Assembly (NCBI GenBank): GCA_052118425.1
Contig: JBQKHF010000009.1
DNA: 64,000 nt
Direction: 5' to 3' (one strand)
Source of the DNA: Roseburia_C sp900315735
GTDB lineage: Bacteria; Bacillota; Clostridia; Lachnospirales; Lachnospiraceae
Positions 8,962 through 18,019 of the stretch are shown here, piece by piece; within the stretch, counting starts at the first letter, position 1; every line of letters starts with the position of its first letter. The translations under genes and the position numbers were made by a program. The notes under the pieces are model-generated. The model was not told where the DNA came from and did not search any database. It was given only the letters and a program-made list of their open reading frames with translations.

Positions 8962-10410
8962 CTAGGCAATATAATTCAACGGAATCCGTACGGTAAAGAG
9001 TGTTCCCTCTCCTTCTGTACTAAACACCTTGATTGCACCACGGTGCATTAATATTGCATTTCTTGTAATGGCAAGACCAAGTCCGGTTCCACCGATTTCT
9101 CTGGAATGAGACTTGTCTACACGATAGAATCTTTCATAAATATGCTCTAAGGAATCCTCCGGAATGCCGATACCGGAATCTTCTACCTTAAGATAGAAAT
9201 ACTGATAATCCGCATTTAAGGATACATGTACCCAACCATCTTCCTTATTATATTTGATTGCATTTTCCACCAGATTGGTGATGGCAAGCGTCAGTTTCAC
9301 CTCGTCAATTTCCGCGGTAACAGGGCGGAAGCTTTCCAGCACTAAATCTACATGCTGCTTCTCCGCAATCGGTTTTAATCTCTTTAAAATCAAATCCAGC
9401 ATCTCATTGATATTTACAGAAGTGATATTCAAATCAGATGCAGACTTGTCCATCTTAACCAGTGAAAGCAAATCATTGATAATCTTATTTTCACGCTCAA
9501 TTTCATTTCCAATATCCAGCATAAATTCACGATATAATTCTACCGGAACATCTTCCTGTCCGTTCAAGGAATCCGCCAGTACCTTCATGGAAGTAAGCGG
9601 TGTCTTCAGCTCATGAGACACATTCGATACAAATTCCTGTCTGGAATCATCTAACATCTTCATTCTGCTATAGAGCTTATTGAATTTCTCGGAAATCTGA
9701 ACGGTCTCAGAATAATCCTTAATCATCAGTTCCCCATCACTGGTTCCGTATCCGTTCTGAATCTCAGCAATTGAAGATGCCATATTCTTCAACGGATCTG
9801 TCAGACGGATAGCAAAAAATACGCTGACAGCAAAAAGCAGTACTGCACCAACTATCTGCAAAACAAGTGCTGTATTTCTCATATGCTCCAGGTTGGCAAG
9901 AATACTGTCTGTCGAAACACTGATAAGGAGCACTCCGATAATATTCTTTTCTCCGGTCTCTACATTATCCGTAGTCAGTGGGATGGTCATTTCCACATAA
10001 TGATTATCCGCATCATAATTTGTAGAATCATTTCCCTGAAAAGATTTTATTACTTCCTCGGAAATAATCGTCTTATTGGTATCTAAATCATACGTATCCT
10101 TTATAATATGAAAAGAGGAATCTATCAGAAGAATTCTTCCATCATAAATACGTGACATCTGCTGTAACTGTGAAGTGATACTTTCGGACTCCGCTCCATT
10201 GATATAATCCGTAGAAACCATCTGATTTGCAAGAATCTTTGCCTGACCGATTACATCCACACTCCGGTTGGAAACCGCATGTCTCTCATAAGAAGTTAAA
10301 ATTCCAACCCGGATTAAAACTCCTGTCAAAATCCCAATCAGCATAAAAAGACAAATCAGCCGGAATTTCATGCTTTTCAAAAAATTACGAATACCTTTTT
10401 TTCTATTCAT
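8962..10410 (-). CDS. Sensor histidine kinase, WalK/PhoR-like
   Basis: The 482-residue kinase has two membrane helices (about 17-36 and 180-202) flanking a 145-residue extracytoplasmic sensor. A HAMP linker, a HisKA domain (SNVSHELKTPLTS, phospho-accepting His near 266) and an HATPase_c domain (NLVENAIKYN N-box, DSGIGIP and GGTGLGLAI G-boxes) follow. There is no clear PAS domain, unlike classical WalK. It is 32 bp downstream of its response regulator and overlaps the ribosome site of the GerMN lipoprotein gene. The signal is unknown; wall stress is the usual proposal for this subfamily. Confidence 0.9.
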   Translation of the reverse strand: MNRKKGIRNFLKSMKFRLICLFMLIGILTGVLIRVGILTSYERHAVSNRSVDVIGQAKILANQMVSTDYINGAESESITSQLQQMSRIYDGRILLIDSSFHIIKDTYDLDTNKTIISEEVIKSFQGNDSTNYDADNHYVEMTIPLTTDNVETGEKNIIGVLLISVSTDSILANLEHMRNTALVLQIVGAVLLFAVSVFFAIRLTDPLKNMASSIAEIQNGYGTSDGELMIKDYSETVQISEKFNKLYSRMKMLDDSRQEFVSNVSHELKTPLTSMKVLADSLNGQEDVPVELYREFMLDIGNEIERENKIINDLLSLVKMDKSASDLNITSVNINEMLDLILKRLKPIAEKQHVDLVLESFRPVTAEIDEVKLTLAITNLVENAIKYNKEDGWVHVSLNADYQYFYLKVEDSGIGIPEDSLEHIYERFYRVDKSHSREIGGTGLGLAITRNAILMHRGAIKVFSTEGEGTLFTVRIPLNYIA

Positions 10411-10442
10411 AAGTCTGTACCTTCATCCTCTGCTACATAGTT

Positions 10443-11132
10443 TTATTTCTGATAGAAATAGCCTACGCCCCATTTGGTGTGCACATATTTTGGCTCACTT
10501 GGATTCGGTTCAATCTTCTCACGCAGTCTACGCACATGAACATCTACCGTTCTGACATCACCCGGATATTCATAACCCCATACCAGATTCAGAAGATTTT
10601 CACGGCTGTATACCTTATTCGGATTCATAACAAGAAGCTCTAACAAATCAAATTCCTTGGCTGTCAGATTAATCTCTCTTCCCTGTACAAACAGTCTGCG
10701 GCTCTCACAGTCTAATTTCAAATCGCCGCTCTCGATTACTTTTGAATTTTCTTCCTTCGGCTCACTGGCAGCAGTTCTTCGCATAATTGCTTTGATTCTT
10801 GCTTTTACCTCAAGAATGTTAAACGGTTTGGTGATATAATCATCTGCGCCATATTCCAGTCCTAAGATTTTATCCATATCATCGCCCTTTGCCGTCAGCA
10901 TGACGATTGGCATATTAGAAAATTCCCGGATTGCCTGACACACTTCAAATCCATCCATTTTCGGAAGCATGATATCCAGTAAAATCATATCAAATTTATT
11001 TTCCTGTGCCAGACGTAATGCCTCTTCACCATCATATGCACAGGTTACTTCCATTCCATCCTGTTCCAATGAAAAACGGATTCCTTTCACTATTAATTTT
11101 TCGTCGTCCACAACCAGAACTTTTTTTGCCAT
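10443..11132 (-). CDS. OmpR/PhoB-family response regulator, WalR-like
   Basis: A 229-residue regulator with an N-terminal receiver domain (acidic pair at 9-10, phospho-acceptor Asp53 in LLDIMLP, Lys near 102 in YITKPF) and a C-terminal winged helix (LTAKEFDLLELL, GDVRTVDVHVRRLREKIE, VGYFYQK). The sequence most resembles WalR/VicR-type regulators. The ribosome site GAGGTG sits across the end of comEA, whose stop is eight bases upstream, indicating translation in one transcript with comEA. Its targets cannot be read from this window. Confidence 0.9.
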   Translation of the reverse strand: MAKKVLVVDDEKLIVKGIRFSLEQDGMEVTCAYDGEEALRLAQENKFDMILLDIMLPKMDGFEVCQAIREFSNMPIVMLTAKGDDMDKILGLEYGADDYITKPFNILEVKARIKAIMRRTAASEPKEENSKVIESGDLKLDCESRRLFVQGREINLTAKEFDLLELLVMNPNKVYSRENLLNLVWGYEYPGDVRTVDVHVRRLREKIEPNPSEPKYVHTKWGVGYFYQK

Positions 11133-11140
11133 TTTACACC

Positions 11141-11716
11141 TCAGTTAACCCTAATATTATCTTTTATTTTTTCAAAAACACCATTTTTAATTCCGGGAAT
11201 ATTCATCAAATCTTCGATGGTCTGAAATGCGCCATTCTTTTCCCGGTAAGAAATAATTGTCTCAGCTTTTGATTCTCCAATCCCGGAAAGCGTCATAAGC
11301 TGTTCCTTTGATGCTGTATTCAGATTGATTCTGCCATCCTCCGGCTCTACCGTTAGATCTGCACGCTCTGTCTGCTGCAAAAGGTAAGTCTCTTCATCCG
11401 GCACCTTTATCATCTGTCCGTCAACAACCGGTTCTGCCTGATTGAGTGCCTCTTTTGCTGCAGCATCCTTTAAGCCTCCTGCCAGTTCTAATACATCGCA
11501 GACCCTGGCTCCTTCTGCCACTTCATATACCCCCGGGTGCACTACCTCACCGCAGACATATACATAACAAGAAGCCGGCGGGCATAAGGCAGCTTCTGTA
11601 ACCTCTTCGCTCTCCTTTTGCGTATCCGGCTCAAAATATACGGTATCTTCTTTTCCACATGCCGTATATACAATTCCAAAATATAAAGCCAGAACTAATA
11701 ACCCGACTTTTTTCAT
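11141..11716 (-). CDS. comEA: ComEA DNA-binding competence protein
   Basis: ComEA binds transforming DNA outside the membrane and hands it to ComEC. The 191-residue protein has an N-terminal hydrophobic segment ending in YTACGK (a weak lipobox or an anchor), an SLBB domain (about 50-110, VYVCGEVVHPGVYEV), and a C-terminal helix-hairpin-helix pair (INLNTASKEQLMTLSGIG and FQTIEDLMNIPGIKNG). Start chosen at the ATG eight bases after GGGAG, not the GTG three codons earlier that overlaps that site. It leads the run comEA-regulator-kinase-GerMN-comEC. Confidence 0.92.
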   Translation of the reverse strand: MKKVGLLVLALYFGIVYTACGKEDTVYFEPDTQKESEEVTEAALCPPASCYVYVCGEVVHPGVYEVAEGARVCDVLELAGGLKDAAAKEALNQAEPVVDGQMIKVPDEETYLLQQTERADLTVEPEDGRINLNTASKEQLMTLSGIGESKAETIISYREKNGAFQTIEDLMNIPGIKNGVFEKIKDNIRVN

Positions 11717-11728
11717 CCGTATCACTCC

Positions 11729-11752
11729 CTTACATAAATTCTGTTATGTAAG
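11729..11752 (-). promoter_or_regulatory. Leader hairpin next to the comEA ribosome site
   Basis: CTTACATAA pairs with TTATGTAAG (9 bp, 6-nt loop). On the comEA transcript the 3' arm ends directly against the GGGAG Shine-Dalgarno, so folding could affect ribosome access. It lacks a U-tract and is not a terminator. Confidence 0.45.
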
Positions 11753-11779
11753 AAAGTCCCCTAATGCTTACTGCTTTCT

Positions 11780-11808
11780 ATTTTAACGAAAATTTTCCTT
11801 TTATACAA
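11780..11808 (-). promoter_or_regulatory. Promoter of the comEA operon
   Basis: TTGTAT and TAAAAT with 17-bp spacing on the minus strand, about 60 bp upstream of the comEA ATG, in the gap after the solute-binding-like gene. It suggests that comEA and the genes behind it do not rely on arg-operon read-through. Confidence 0.5.
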
Positions 11809-11822
11809 GTAGTATTTTCAAA

Positions 11823-12983
11823 TTATTCCTGTGGCAGGCTGCCGCCATTCCACAGCATCTTCATCTGTCTTGTAAATTCTGACCAGAACTCTCCTGCATT
11901 TGCTGCATCCGGTACCAGCCGGCTGTTCTGGTACTGTATAAAAGCTGCCTGTTCTGCTTCATCCCGGTTGGCACCTTCATCTGTAGAAATATGACCGGTC
12001 ATTGCATGCAGAACATCCACTTCTTCTTTTTCTATAAAAGCAGCAAAATCAGCCGCCATATCTTTTTTCTCTGAAAATTCATTTACCAAAAGAATCCCCG
12101 TTCTGGCAATCCCCTGCATCGGTGTGGTATCGTCTAACATTGGAAGCACGCAAACGCCATAATTTTCTGCTGTAATCTTATTTAAATCATCAGAATCAAT
12201 GATTGCACACAAAGATGCTCCCTGATTAAAATTCTCCACTACCTGCTCTCTGCTGATTTCATCCGTATCGATACCAACAGTCTCCGAAAGGTTTTTATAG
12301 AAAGTTAATTCATCATTATATTTTCCTCCATATGTAGTGGAAAGTGCATAGTCTGTCTCGTTCCATTCCACTTCACCGCCTACAAACGGATAATCATAAA
12401 ATCCATCTGCCACATTCCATTCCAGCAGATTTCCCACGCCTTCTCCTAAAAGGTTATTCTGTCCATAGTCTAAAATTTCTGAAATGCTCTCCGGTGCTTC
12501 CGGGAAATTTTCCTTCTGATATACCATTACCAGCGTATCAAAAAATACTGGATATTCATCCTCTGTTGCAACGCCATATAAATATGCCTTATCTTTTGCA
12601 TCATTCCAGGTAAGGTACAAATCCGGATAATCTTCTTCCGCCATGGTCGCATCATAAATCTGCTCAAGATAAGATGTCTCATCTACATAACGGACATCCA
12701 CTGCTGTACCGGTTTTTGCATAGTAATCCAGTGCACACTGTTCAAAATAGTCCTTACAGTCCGCATCACCATACCAGAAAGAAAGCTCTTTTTGCGCTGC
12801 TTCATATGCTTCTTTTGTTTCCCGACCAGATGCTGTCTGCTCTTTTCCGTCTGTTTTTAACTCTGTTTTTAACTCTGTTTTTCCAGTTTCTTTGCTGCTG
12901 CTATAAAATGCAGTCGCTGACAGCAGGATAACTCCCACTGCCAGCGTTGTTGTTTCTATGATTTCTTTTGTTTTCTTTTTCAT
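11823..12983 (-). CDS. Extracellular solute-binding protein-like, no transporter nearby
   Basis: A 386-residue protein with an N-terminal hydrophobic segment (about 10-28) and no lipobox cysteine, then a periplasmic-binding-protein fold of the ABC sugar-binding (family 1) kind: ELSFWYGDAD near 67, the YPDLYLTW block near 118, and a C-terminal HISTDEG...NSRLVPD region. The linker after the anchor contains TELK repeats encoded by a short 12-bp tandem repeat. It starts only nine bases after the argD stop, so it appears to be the last gene of the arginine operon. No permease or ATPase gene lies in the window. Ligand unknown; an amino-acid or peptide sensor role is possible but unproven. Confidence 0.75.
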   Translation of the reverse strand: MKKKTKEIIETTTLAVGVILLSATAFYSSSKETGKTELKTELKTDGKEQTASGRETKEAYEAAQKELSFWYGDADCKDYFEQCALDYYAKTGTAVDVRYVDETSYLEQIYDATMAEEDYPDLYLTWNDAKDKAYLYGVATEDEYPVFFDTLVMVYQKENFPEAPESISEILDYGQNNLLGEGVGNLLEWNVADGFYDYPFVGGEVEWNETDYALSTTYGGKYNDELTFYKNLSETVGIDTDEISREQVVENFNQGASLCAIIDSDDLNKITAENYGVCVLPMLDDTTPMQGIARTGILLVNEFSEKKDMAADFAAFIEKEEVDVLHAMTGHISTDEGANRDEAEQAAFIQYQNSRLVPDAANAGEFWSEFTRQMKMLWNGGSLPQE

Positions 12984-12992
12984 ATACCCTGC

Positions 12993-14186
12993 CTATATAC
13001 GATCCAGTACTTTTTTCAGTTTCGTTATCATTTCATCCACATGCTCTTTTTCAATTACAAGTGGTGGCACCATACGGATTACATCTGCGCCTGCTGTTAT
13101 AATAATTAAACCTTCTTTTAACGCTTCTGCTGCAATGGTTCCGACAGGCTTCGTACTTACCAGTCCCTGCATCAGTCCCATACCACGACGTGCTGTGATA
13201 AAGTCATATTCCTCTACCAGTTTATCCAGTTCACTTTCCAGATAAGCTGCAATTTCTTTTACATGGTCTGTAATCTTTAATTCTTCGAATAAATCAATCA
13301 CCTTGCTGACTGCGGCTCCAACAAATGGATTTCCGCCATATGTGGTTCCGTGGTCACCCGGTGCTAAGGATTTCTCTGCCACATGCTCTGTCATGGCAAA
13401 AGCTCCTACCGGCACTCCACAGCCCAATGCTTTGGCACTGGTCAGAATATCCGGTTTGATTCCATAATGCTGCCATGCAAACATTTCTCCGGTTCTTCCC
13501 ATTCCGCACTGGATTTCATCTAAGATAAGAAGAATGTCTTTTTCTTTACAGAGAGCATAAATCTCTTTCATAAAGGATTCCTCTGCCGGATAAATTCCGC
13601 CTTCACCCTGTACTGTTTCAAAGATAATCGCACAAGTTTTTTCTGTTACCTGTGCTTTTACACTTTCGATATCATTAAAGTCTGCAAACTTTACTCCACC
13701 GCAAAGAGGCTCAAACGGTTCTCTGTAATGAGCATTTCCGGTTACGGATAATGCGCCTAAGGTTCTTCCATGGAAAGAATGGTTCATGGCAATAATCTCA
13801 TGATCTGCATGACCATCTCTGGTATAGGCATATTTTTTTGCAGCCTTGATTGCTCCCTCAATGGCTTCTGCACCGCTGTTGGTGAAGAAAACTCTGTCCA
13901 TTTTGGAAATTTTTAAAAATTTCTCTGCAGCTTCCATAATTGGAACATTGTAATAAAGATTTGATGTATGTGTAATTTTATCAATCTGGTCTTTCAATGC
14001 CTGCTTATAAGCTTCATTGCTGTATCCCAATGCTTCTACTGCAATACCTGCCGCAAAATCAAGATACTTCTTTCCATCGGTATCATAAAGATATACGCCC
14101 TCACCATGGTCTAATACCAGCGGGAAACGATTATAAGTATGTAATAACGCCTTATCTTCGCAATCCATATATTCCTGTTTATTCAT
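12993..14186 (-). CDS. argD: Acetylornithine aminotransferase
   Basis: A PLP-dependent class III aminotransferase converting N-acetylglutamate semialdehyde to N-acetylornithine. The 397 residues carry the expected TNSGAEA (about 100-106), HSFHGRT, EGGIYPA, LDEIQCGMGRTG and the PLP lysine in TSAKALGCGVPVGA, followed by GTTYGGNP. The start overlaps the end of argB by eight bases, showing translational coupling. Full length for the family. Confidence 0.96.
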   Translation of the reverse strand: MNKQEYMDCEDKALLHTYNRFPLVLDHGEGVYLYDTDGKKYLDFAAGIAVEALGYSNEAYKQALKDQIDKITHTSNLYYNVPIMEAAEKFLKISKMDRVFFTNSGAEAIEGAIKAAKKYAYTRDGHADHEIIAMNHSFHGRTLGALSVTGNAHYREPFEPLCGGVKFADFNDIESVKAQVTEKTCAIIFETVQGEGGIYPAEESFMKEIYALCKEKDILLILDEIQCGMGRTGEMFAWQHYGIKPDILTSAKALGCGVPVGAFAMTEHVAEKSLAPGDHGTTYGGNPFVGAAVSKVIDLFEELKITDHVKEIAAYLESELDKLVEEYDFITARRGMGLMQGLVSTKPVGTIAAEALKEGLIIITAGADVIRMVPPLVIEKEHVDEMITKLKKVLDRI

Positions 14187-15078
14187 GATAAAACTTTTCC
14201 TCCGTATCTCCTAAAATTGCAGTTCCGATTCCACGGTTCGTAAAGATTTCCAGTAACAGACAATGTGCAATTCTGCCATCTAAGATATGTACTCTTGATA
14301 CTCCATCTTCAATGGCATCGATGCAGTTATTTAATTTTGGAAGCATTCCGCCGCCAATATAACCGTCCTCAATCAACTTATGGGCATCTGAAATCTTAAG
14401 TTCGGAAATCAATGTAGATTTATCATTTGGATCTTTGTATACACCTTCAATATCTGTAAGGAATGCAAGCTTTTCTGCCTGTACGGCACGGGCAATTGCA
14501 CAAGCTGCATCATCCGCATTGATATTATAAGTATCATAATTATCATCAAGACCTACCGGGCAGATAATCGGCAGAAAATCTTTTTCCAGAAGGTCGTATA
14601 AAATCTTCGGATTTACTTCCTTGACTTCACCAACATATCCGATATCCTGTCCATTGGATAATTTCTTCTTTACCTTCAGCAGGCCGCCGTCTTTGCCGCT
14701 GATACCTACTGCGTTTACGCCAAGCTTTTCTACCATCTGAACCAGTGATTTATTCACTTTTCCAAGAACCATCTCGGCAATTTCCATGGTAGGTGCATCG
14801 GTTTTACGAAGTCCATTGATAAATTCCGGCTCCATTCCGGCCTTTGCTACCCATTTGCTGATTTCCTTACCACCGCCATGAACGATAATCGGTTTGAAAC
14901 CAACCAGTTTCAAAAGAGTTACATCCTGAATAACGCTCTGTTTTAACTCTTCATCTACCATTGCGCTTCCGCCGTATTTTACTACGATAATTTTCCGGTT
15001 AAAACGCTGGATATATGGCAATGCCTCTATTAATACCTCAGCTTTTTTCAATATTTCCTGCATACTGTTTTCTTCCAT
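14179..15078 (-). CDS. argB: Acetylglutamate kinase
   Basis: ArgB phosphorylates N-acetylglutamate, the second step of ornithine synthesis. The 299-residue amino-acid-kinase fold shows VVKYGGSAM near residue 32-40, VHGGGKEI near 65, and NINADDAACAIA near 185 for nucleotide binding. The N-terminal helix before the kinase core (LKKAEVLIEALPYIQRF) is typical of the arginine-inhibited hexameric class, so feedback inhibition is likely; that is inference from the family. GAGGA precedes the ATG. It is followed by argD with an 8-bp overlap. Confidence 0.96.
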   Translation of the reverse strand: MEENSMQEILKKAEVLIEALPYIQRFNRKIIVVKYGGSAMVDEELKQSVIQDVTLLKLVGFKPIIVHGGGKEISKWVAKAGMEPEFINGLRKTDAPTMEIAEMVLGKVNKSLVQMVEKLGVNAVGISGKDGGLLKVKKKLSNGQDIGYVGEVKEVNPKILYDLLEKDFLPIICPVGLDDNYDTYNINADDAACAIARAVQAEKLAFLTDIEGVYKDPNDKSTLISELKISDAHKLIEDGYIGGGMLPKLNNCIDAIEDGVSRVHILDGRIAHCLLLEIFTNRGIGTAILGDTEEKFYHE

Positions 15079-15128
15079 CTGTCCAATCCTCTTTCCTTTT
15101 CTTAAAAAGTCTTTTTTGATGAATCTTT

Positions 15129-16352
15129 TTAAGAACGATAATCTGCATTTATTTTAATATAATCATAGGTCAAATCACAGCCCCATGCTGTTGCACAGGC
15201 TTCGCCCATCTTCATATCCGCAATAGCTGTTACTTCTTTTTCTGATAAAATCTTAGTTGCCTCTTCCTCGGAATAATCTACGGCAACACCATCTTTGATA
15301 ATCATCAGCTTGCCGGCTGCACTTTCAAAGTAAAGGTCAACCTGCTCCGGATCAAATTCCACGCCAGAATAACCCAACGCACAGAGGATTCGTCCCCAGT
15401 TAGCATCATGTCCAAAGATTGCAGCCTTGGTAAGGCTTGATGTTACTACGGATTTACTTAAAATAACCGCATCTTCTTTGGATGCCGCATGCACTACTTT
15501 TACTTCAAATAAAGCAGTTGCACCTTCGCCATCTCCTGCCATCATCTTAGCCAGTGATTCATTGACATAATAAAGTGCTTCGCAGAATGTTTCGTAATCT
15601 TCATTCTTCTCTGTGATTTTCTCATTGCCCGCCAGACCATTTGCCAGTACCAGACAGGTATCGTTGGTGGATGTATCTCCATCTACGGAAATCATATTAT
15701 AGGTATCTGTTACGGTACTGCTCAGTGCTTCCTGTAACATTTCTTTTGAAATTGCTGCATCTGTTGTAATAAAGCTTAACATGGTACACATATTTGGATG
15801 AATCATGCCGGAACCTTTACACATTCCGCCGATGGTAACCTTCTTACCGGAAAGCTCAACCTCCACTGCCGCCTCTTTCTCATGGGTATCTGTTGTCATA
15901 ATAGCAAGTGCCGCATTATGCCCGCTAGTTAAATCACCACTTAATTTTTTGCTCATCTGTTCCACGCCGGCGCAGATACGGTCAATCGGAAGCTGTTTTC
16001 CAATGACTCCTGTTGATGCCACAAGAACTGCATCCTCCGGGATATCCAGTAACTCAGAAGTCTTCTTTGCGGTATCTTTACAATATCCTAAGCCTTCTGT
16101 TCCGGTACATGCATTGGCGATTCCGGCATTTACTACTACTGCCTGTGCAAATGCACTGTTTTTTACAATGTCCTTATCCCATTTTACCGGAGCTGCCTTT
16201 ACGACATTCGTGGTAAATGTTCCAGCAACTGCACATGGCTCTGTGGAATAAATCATTGCCATATCTGTTCTGTCTTTATACTTAATACCTGCTGCTGTGG
16301 ATGCAGCCTGAAAACCTTCTGCTGCGGTAACACCGCCTTCTACCTTTTTCAT
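15129..16352 (-). CDS. argJ: Bifunctional ornithine acetyltransferase / N-acetylglutamate synthase
   Basis: ArgJ recycles the acetyl group from N-acetylornithine to glutamate. The 407-residue precursor has the family autoproteolysis site in GMIHPNMCTMLSF (Thr as nucleophile near residue 190), preceded by GGMCKGSGM, and DGDTSTNDTCLV downstream. Usual ArgJ has ATML; here the residue before the catalytic Thr is Cys. Whether it can also make acetylglutamate from acetyl-CoA cannot be decided from sequence. AGGAGG precedes the ATG. It sits between a GNAT gene and argB. Confidence 0.95.
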   Translation of the reverse strand: MKKVEGGVTAAEGFQAASTAAGIKYKDRTDMAMIYSTEPCAVAGTFTTNVVKAAPVKWDKDIVKNSAFAQAVVVNAGIANACTGTEGLGYCKDTAKKTSELLDIPEDAVLVASTGVIGKQLPIDRICAGVEQMSKKLSGDLTSGHNAALAIMTTDTHEKEAAVEVELSGKKVTIGGMCKGSGMIHPNMCTMLSFITTDAAISKEMLQEALSSTVTDTYNMISVDGDTSTNDTCLVLANGLAGNEKITEKNEDYETFCEALYYVNESLAKMMAGDGEGATALFEVKVVHAASKEDAVILSKSVVTSSLTKAAIFGHDANWGRILCALGYSGVEFDPEQVDLYFESAAGKLMIIKDGVAVDYSEEEATKILSEKEVTAIADMKMGEACATAWGCDLTYDYIKINADYRS

Positions 16353-16415
16353 AATATGCCTCCTGTCCTGCTTTCCTCTGCCTCTTATCTAAAAATGTCT
16401 GTCTGTTTCATCTAT

Positions 16416-16877
16416 TTATGGATTAAATACAGTTACATTTTCCGGATTCAAATCAAATTCATAATAATTCATATCCTTTCGGAATGTCCAGCCCATATTC
16501 TTCCAGAATCCATTGCCCAGTTCATTGCTGGTAAATGCCACAAGATTCACTTTATTGATACCTTCTTTTTTCAATGCTTCCATTGCCATCATTGCCATTG
16601 CTTTTCCAATGCCATGTTTCCGGTAATCCTCATGGACGCATACATGATAAAAGCATCCTCTTCTTCCATCCTGTCCGCAAAGAATGGCTCCTACGATTTT
16701 CCCATCCATACAGGCTACGATACTGGTGTCCGGATTTCTTCGGATGAAACGCTTCACATTTTCTTCCGAATCATCAATGCTCCGGATGCCAAATCCATGA
16801 ATGCTCATCCAGAGTGCATGGACTTCGTTAAAATCGTCTTCTTTCATTGTTCTTAATATATATGTAGCTTCTGCCAT
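16416..16877 (-). CDS. GNAT-family N-acetyltransferase within the arginine operon
   Basis: A 153-residue single-domain GNAT: the acetyl-CoA binding motif A is visible as VCVHEDYRKHGIGKAM near residues 80-95, followed by NLVAFTSNELGNGFWKNMGW. GGAG precedes the start. The gene lies between argC (13 bp away) and argJ, so it is co-transcribed with arginine biosynthesis. It is shorter than and unlike classical ArgA. A role as a short N-acetylglutamate synthase supplying acetylglutamate is a reasonable guess from position, but protein or small-molecule acetylation unrelated to arginine is equally compatible with the sequence. Confidence 0.8.
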   Translation of the reverse strand: MAEATYILRTMKEDDFNEVHALWMSIHGFGIRSIDDSEENVKRFIRRNPDTSIVACMDGKIVGAILCGQDGRRGCFYHVCVHEDYRKHGIGKAMAMMAMEALKKEGINKVNLVAFTSNELGNGFWKNMGWTFRKDMNYYEFDLNPENVTVFNP

Positions 16878-16889
16878 ATTCTCTCCTGC

Positions 16890-17945
16890 TTACGGGAACA
16901 TCGGTACCAGTTCGAGACCTTCTGATTCCTTTAACCCAAATAATAAATTCATATTCTGAACCGCCTGACCGGCAGCTCCTTTTACCAGATTATCCAGTGC
17001 ACCCATCATAATCACTCTTCCGGTACGCTCATCTACTACAAAGTTTACATCTACGTAGTTGCTTCCTTCTACCCATTTGGTTTCCGGACACACACCATCC
17101 TCTAATACTCTGACGAATTTCTCGTTCTTATAATATTTCTCATAAGCTGCACGAATCTCTTCTTTGGTCGGATAGCTTCCGTCTGCTTTCTTTACCAGTG
17201 ATGCATACTCTGTTGCTAAGATACCACGGTTCATCGGAACAAGATGTGGTGTAAAGCTGATGGTAATCTCTTTTCCGGCTGCATAACCTAACTGTTCTTC
17301 GATTTCCGGTGTATGTCTGTGGGTTGCCACACCATATGCCTTCATATTTTCATTTACTTCACAGAACAGGTTGTTGACCTTAGCGCCACGTCCTGCACCG
17401 GAAGTTCCGCTCTTTGCATCTACAATTAATGTATTGGCATCAATCAGTCCCTCTTTTACCAGCGGATAAGCCGTTAAAATGGAACAGGTGGTATAGCATC
17501 CCGGATTGGCTACCAGTCTTGCATTTTTCACCTTTTCACGATTAATCTCGCAAAGTCCGTAAACAGCTTCTTCGATAAACTGCGGACTCTTATGCTCGAT
17601 TTTGTACCACTTTTCATAAGTAGCTACATCTTTGATACGGTAATCTGCACTTAAGTCAATTACCTTTGTCTCGGATAAAATCTTCTCATTTAATACAGAA
17701 CCAAGGAAGCCCTGCGGTGTTGCTGTAAAAATAACATCCACCTGCTTTGCCAGCTCTTCGATATTATCATCGAGACAGGTATCCTCTACTATTTCAAACA
17801 TATTACGGTAAACGTCTGCATACTTCTTATCTATATAACTTCTGGAACCATACCACTTAATCTCTACGGAAGGATGTCCCATAAGAATTCTTACCAGCTC
17901 TCCTCCTGCGTATCCGGTTGCTCCGATAATTCCTGCTTTAATCAT
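16890..17945 (-). CDS. argC: N-acetyl-gamma-glutamyl-phosphate reductase
   Basis: NADPH-dependent third step of ornithine synthesis. Start placed at the ATG giving MIKAGIIGATGYAGGEL, the canonical Rossmann N-terminus; an 18-codon upstream extension in frame is not family-like. The active-site cysteine lies in VANPGCYTTCS (near residue 142), and SGTSGAGRGAK and HRHTPEIEEQ follow. The 351-residue length is normal. First gene of argC-GNAT-argJ-argB-argD, with its promoter overlapped by a candidate ArgR operator. Confidence 0.95.
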   Translation of the reverse strand: MIKAGIIGATGYAGGELVRILMGHPSVEIKWYGSRSYIDKKYADVYRNMFEIVEDTCLDDNIEELAKQVDVIFTATPQGFLGSVLNEKILSETKVIDLSADYRIKDVATYEKWYKIEHKSPQFIEEAVYGLCEINREKVKNARLVANPGCYTTCSILTAYPLVKEGLIDANTLIVDAKSGTSGAGRGAKVNNLFCEVNENMKAYGVATHRHTPEIEEQLGYAAGKEITISFTPHLVPMNRGILATEYASLVKKADGSYPTKEEIRAAYEKYYKNEKFVRVLEDGVCPETKWVEGSNYVDVNFVVDERTGRVIMMGALDNLVKGAAGQAVQNMNLLFGLKESEGLELVPMFP

Positions 17946-18005
17946 TTTTACATCTTCTTTCTTCTTAAGATTATGGCATACATGAAATTTATATGCCATT
18001 TACAG

Positions 18006-18019
18006 TGCATAATTATACA
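18006..18019. promoter_or_regulatory. Candidate ARG box on the argC promoter
   Basis: TGCATAATTATACA matches 12 of 14 positions of the ArgR half-site dimer consensus (TGAAT, four A/T, ATTCA). It covers the -10 hexamer of the argC promoter, the position expected for arginine-dependent repression by ArgR/AhrC. The argR gene is not in the window. Confidence 0.55.

Noticed and set aside
12852..12886. Three 12-bp tandem repeats as a CRISPR or VNTR array
   Set aside because: They are short direct repeats inside the solute-binding-like gene encoding TELK units, with no spacers.
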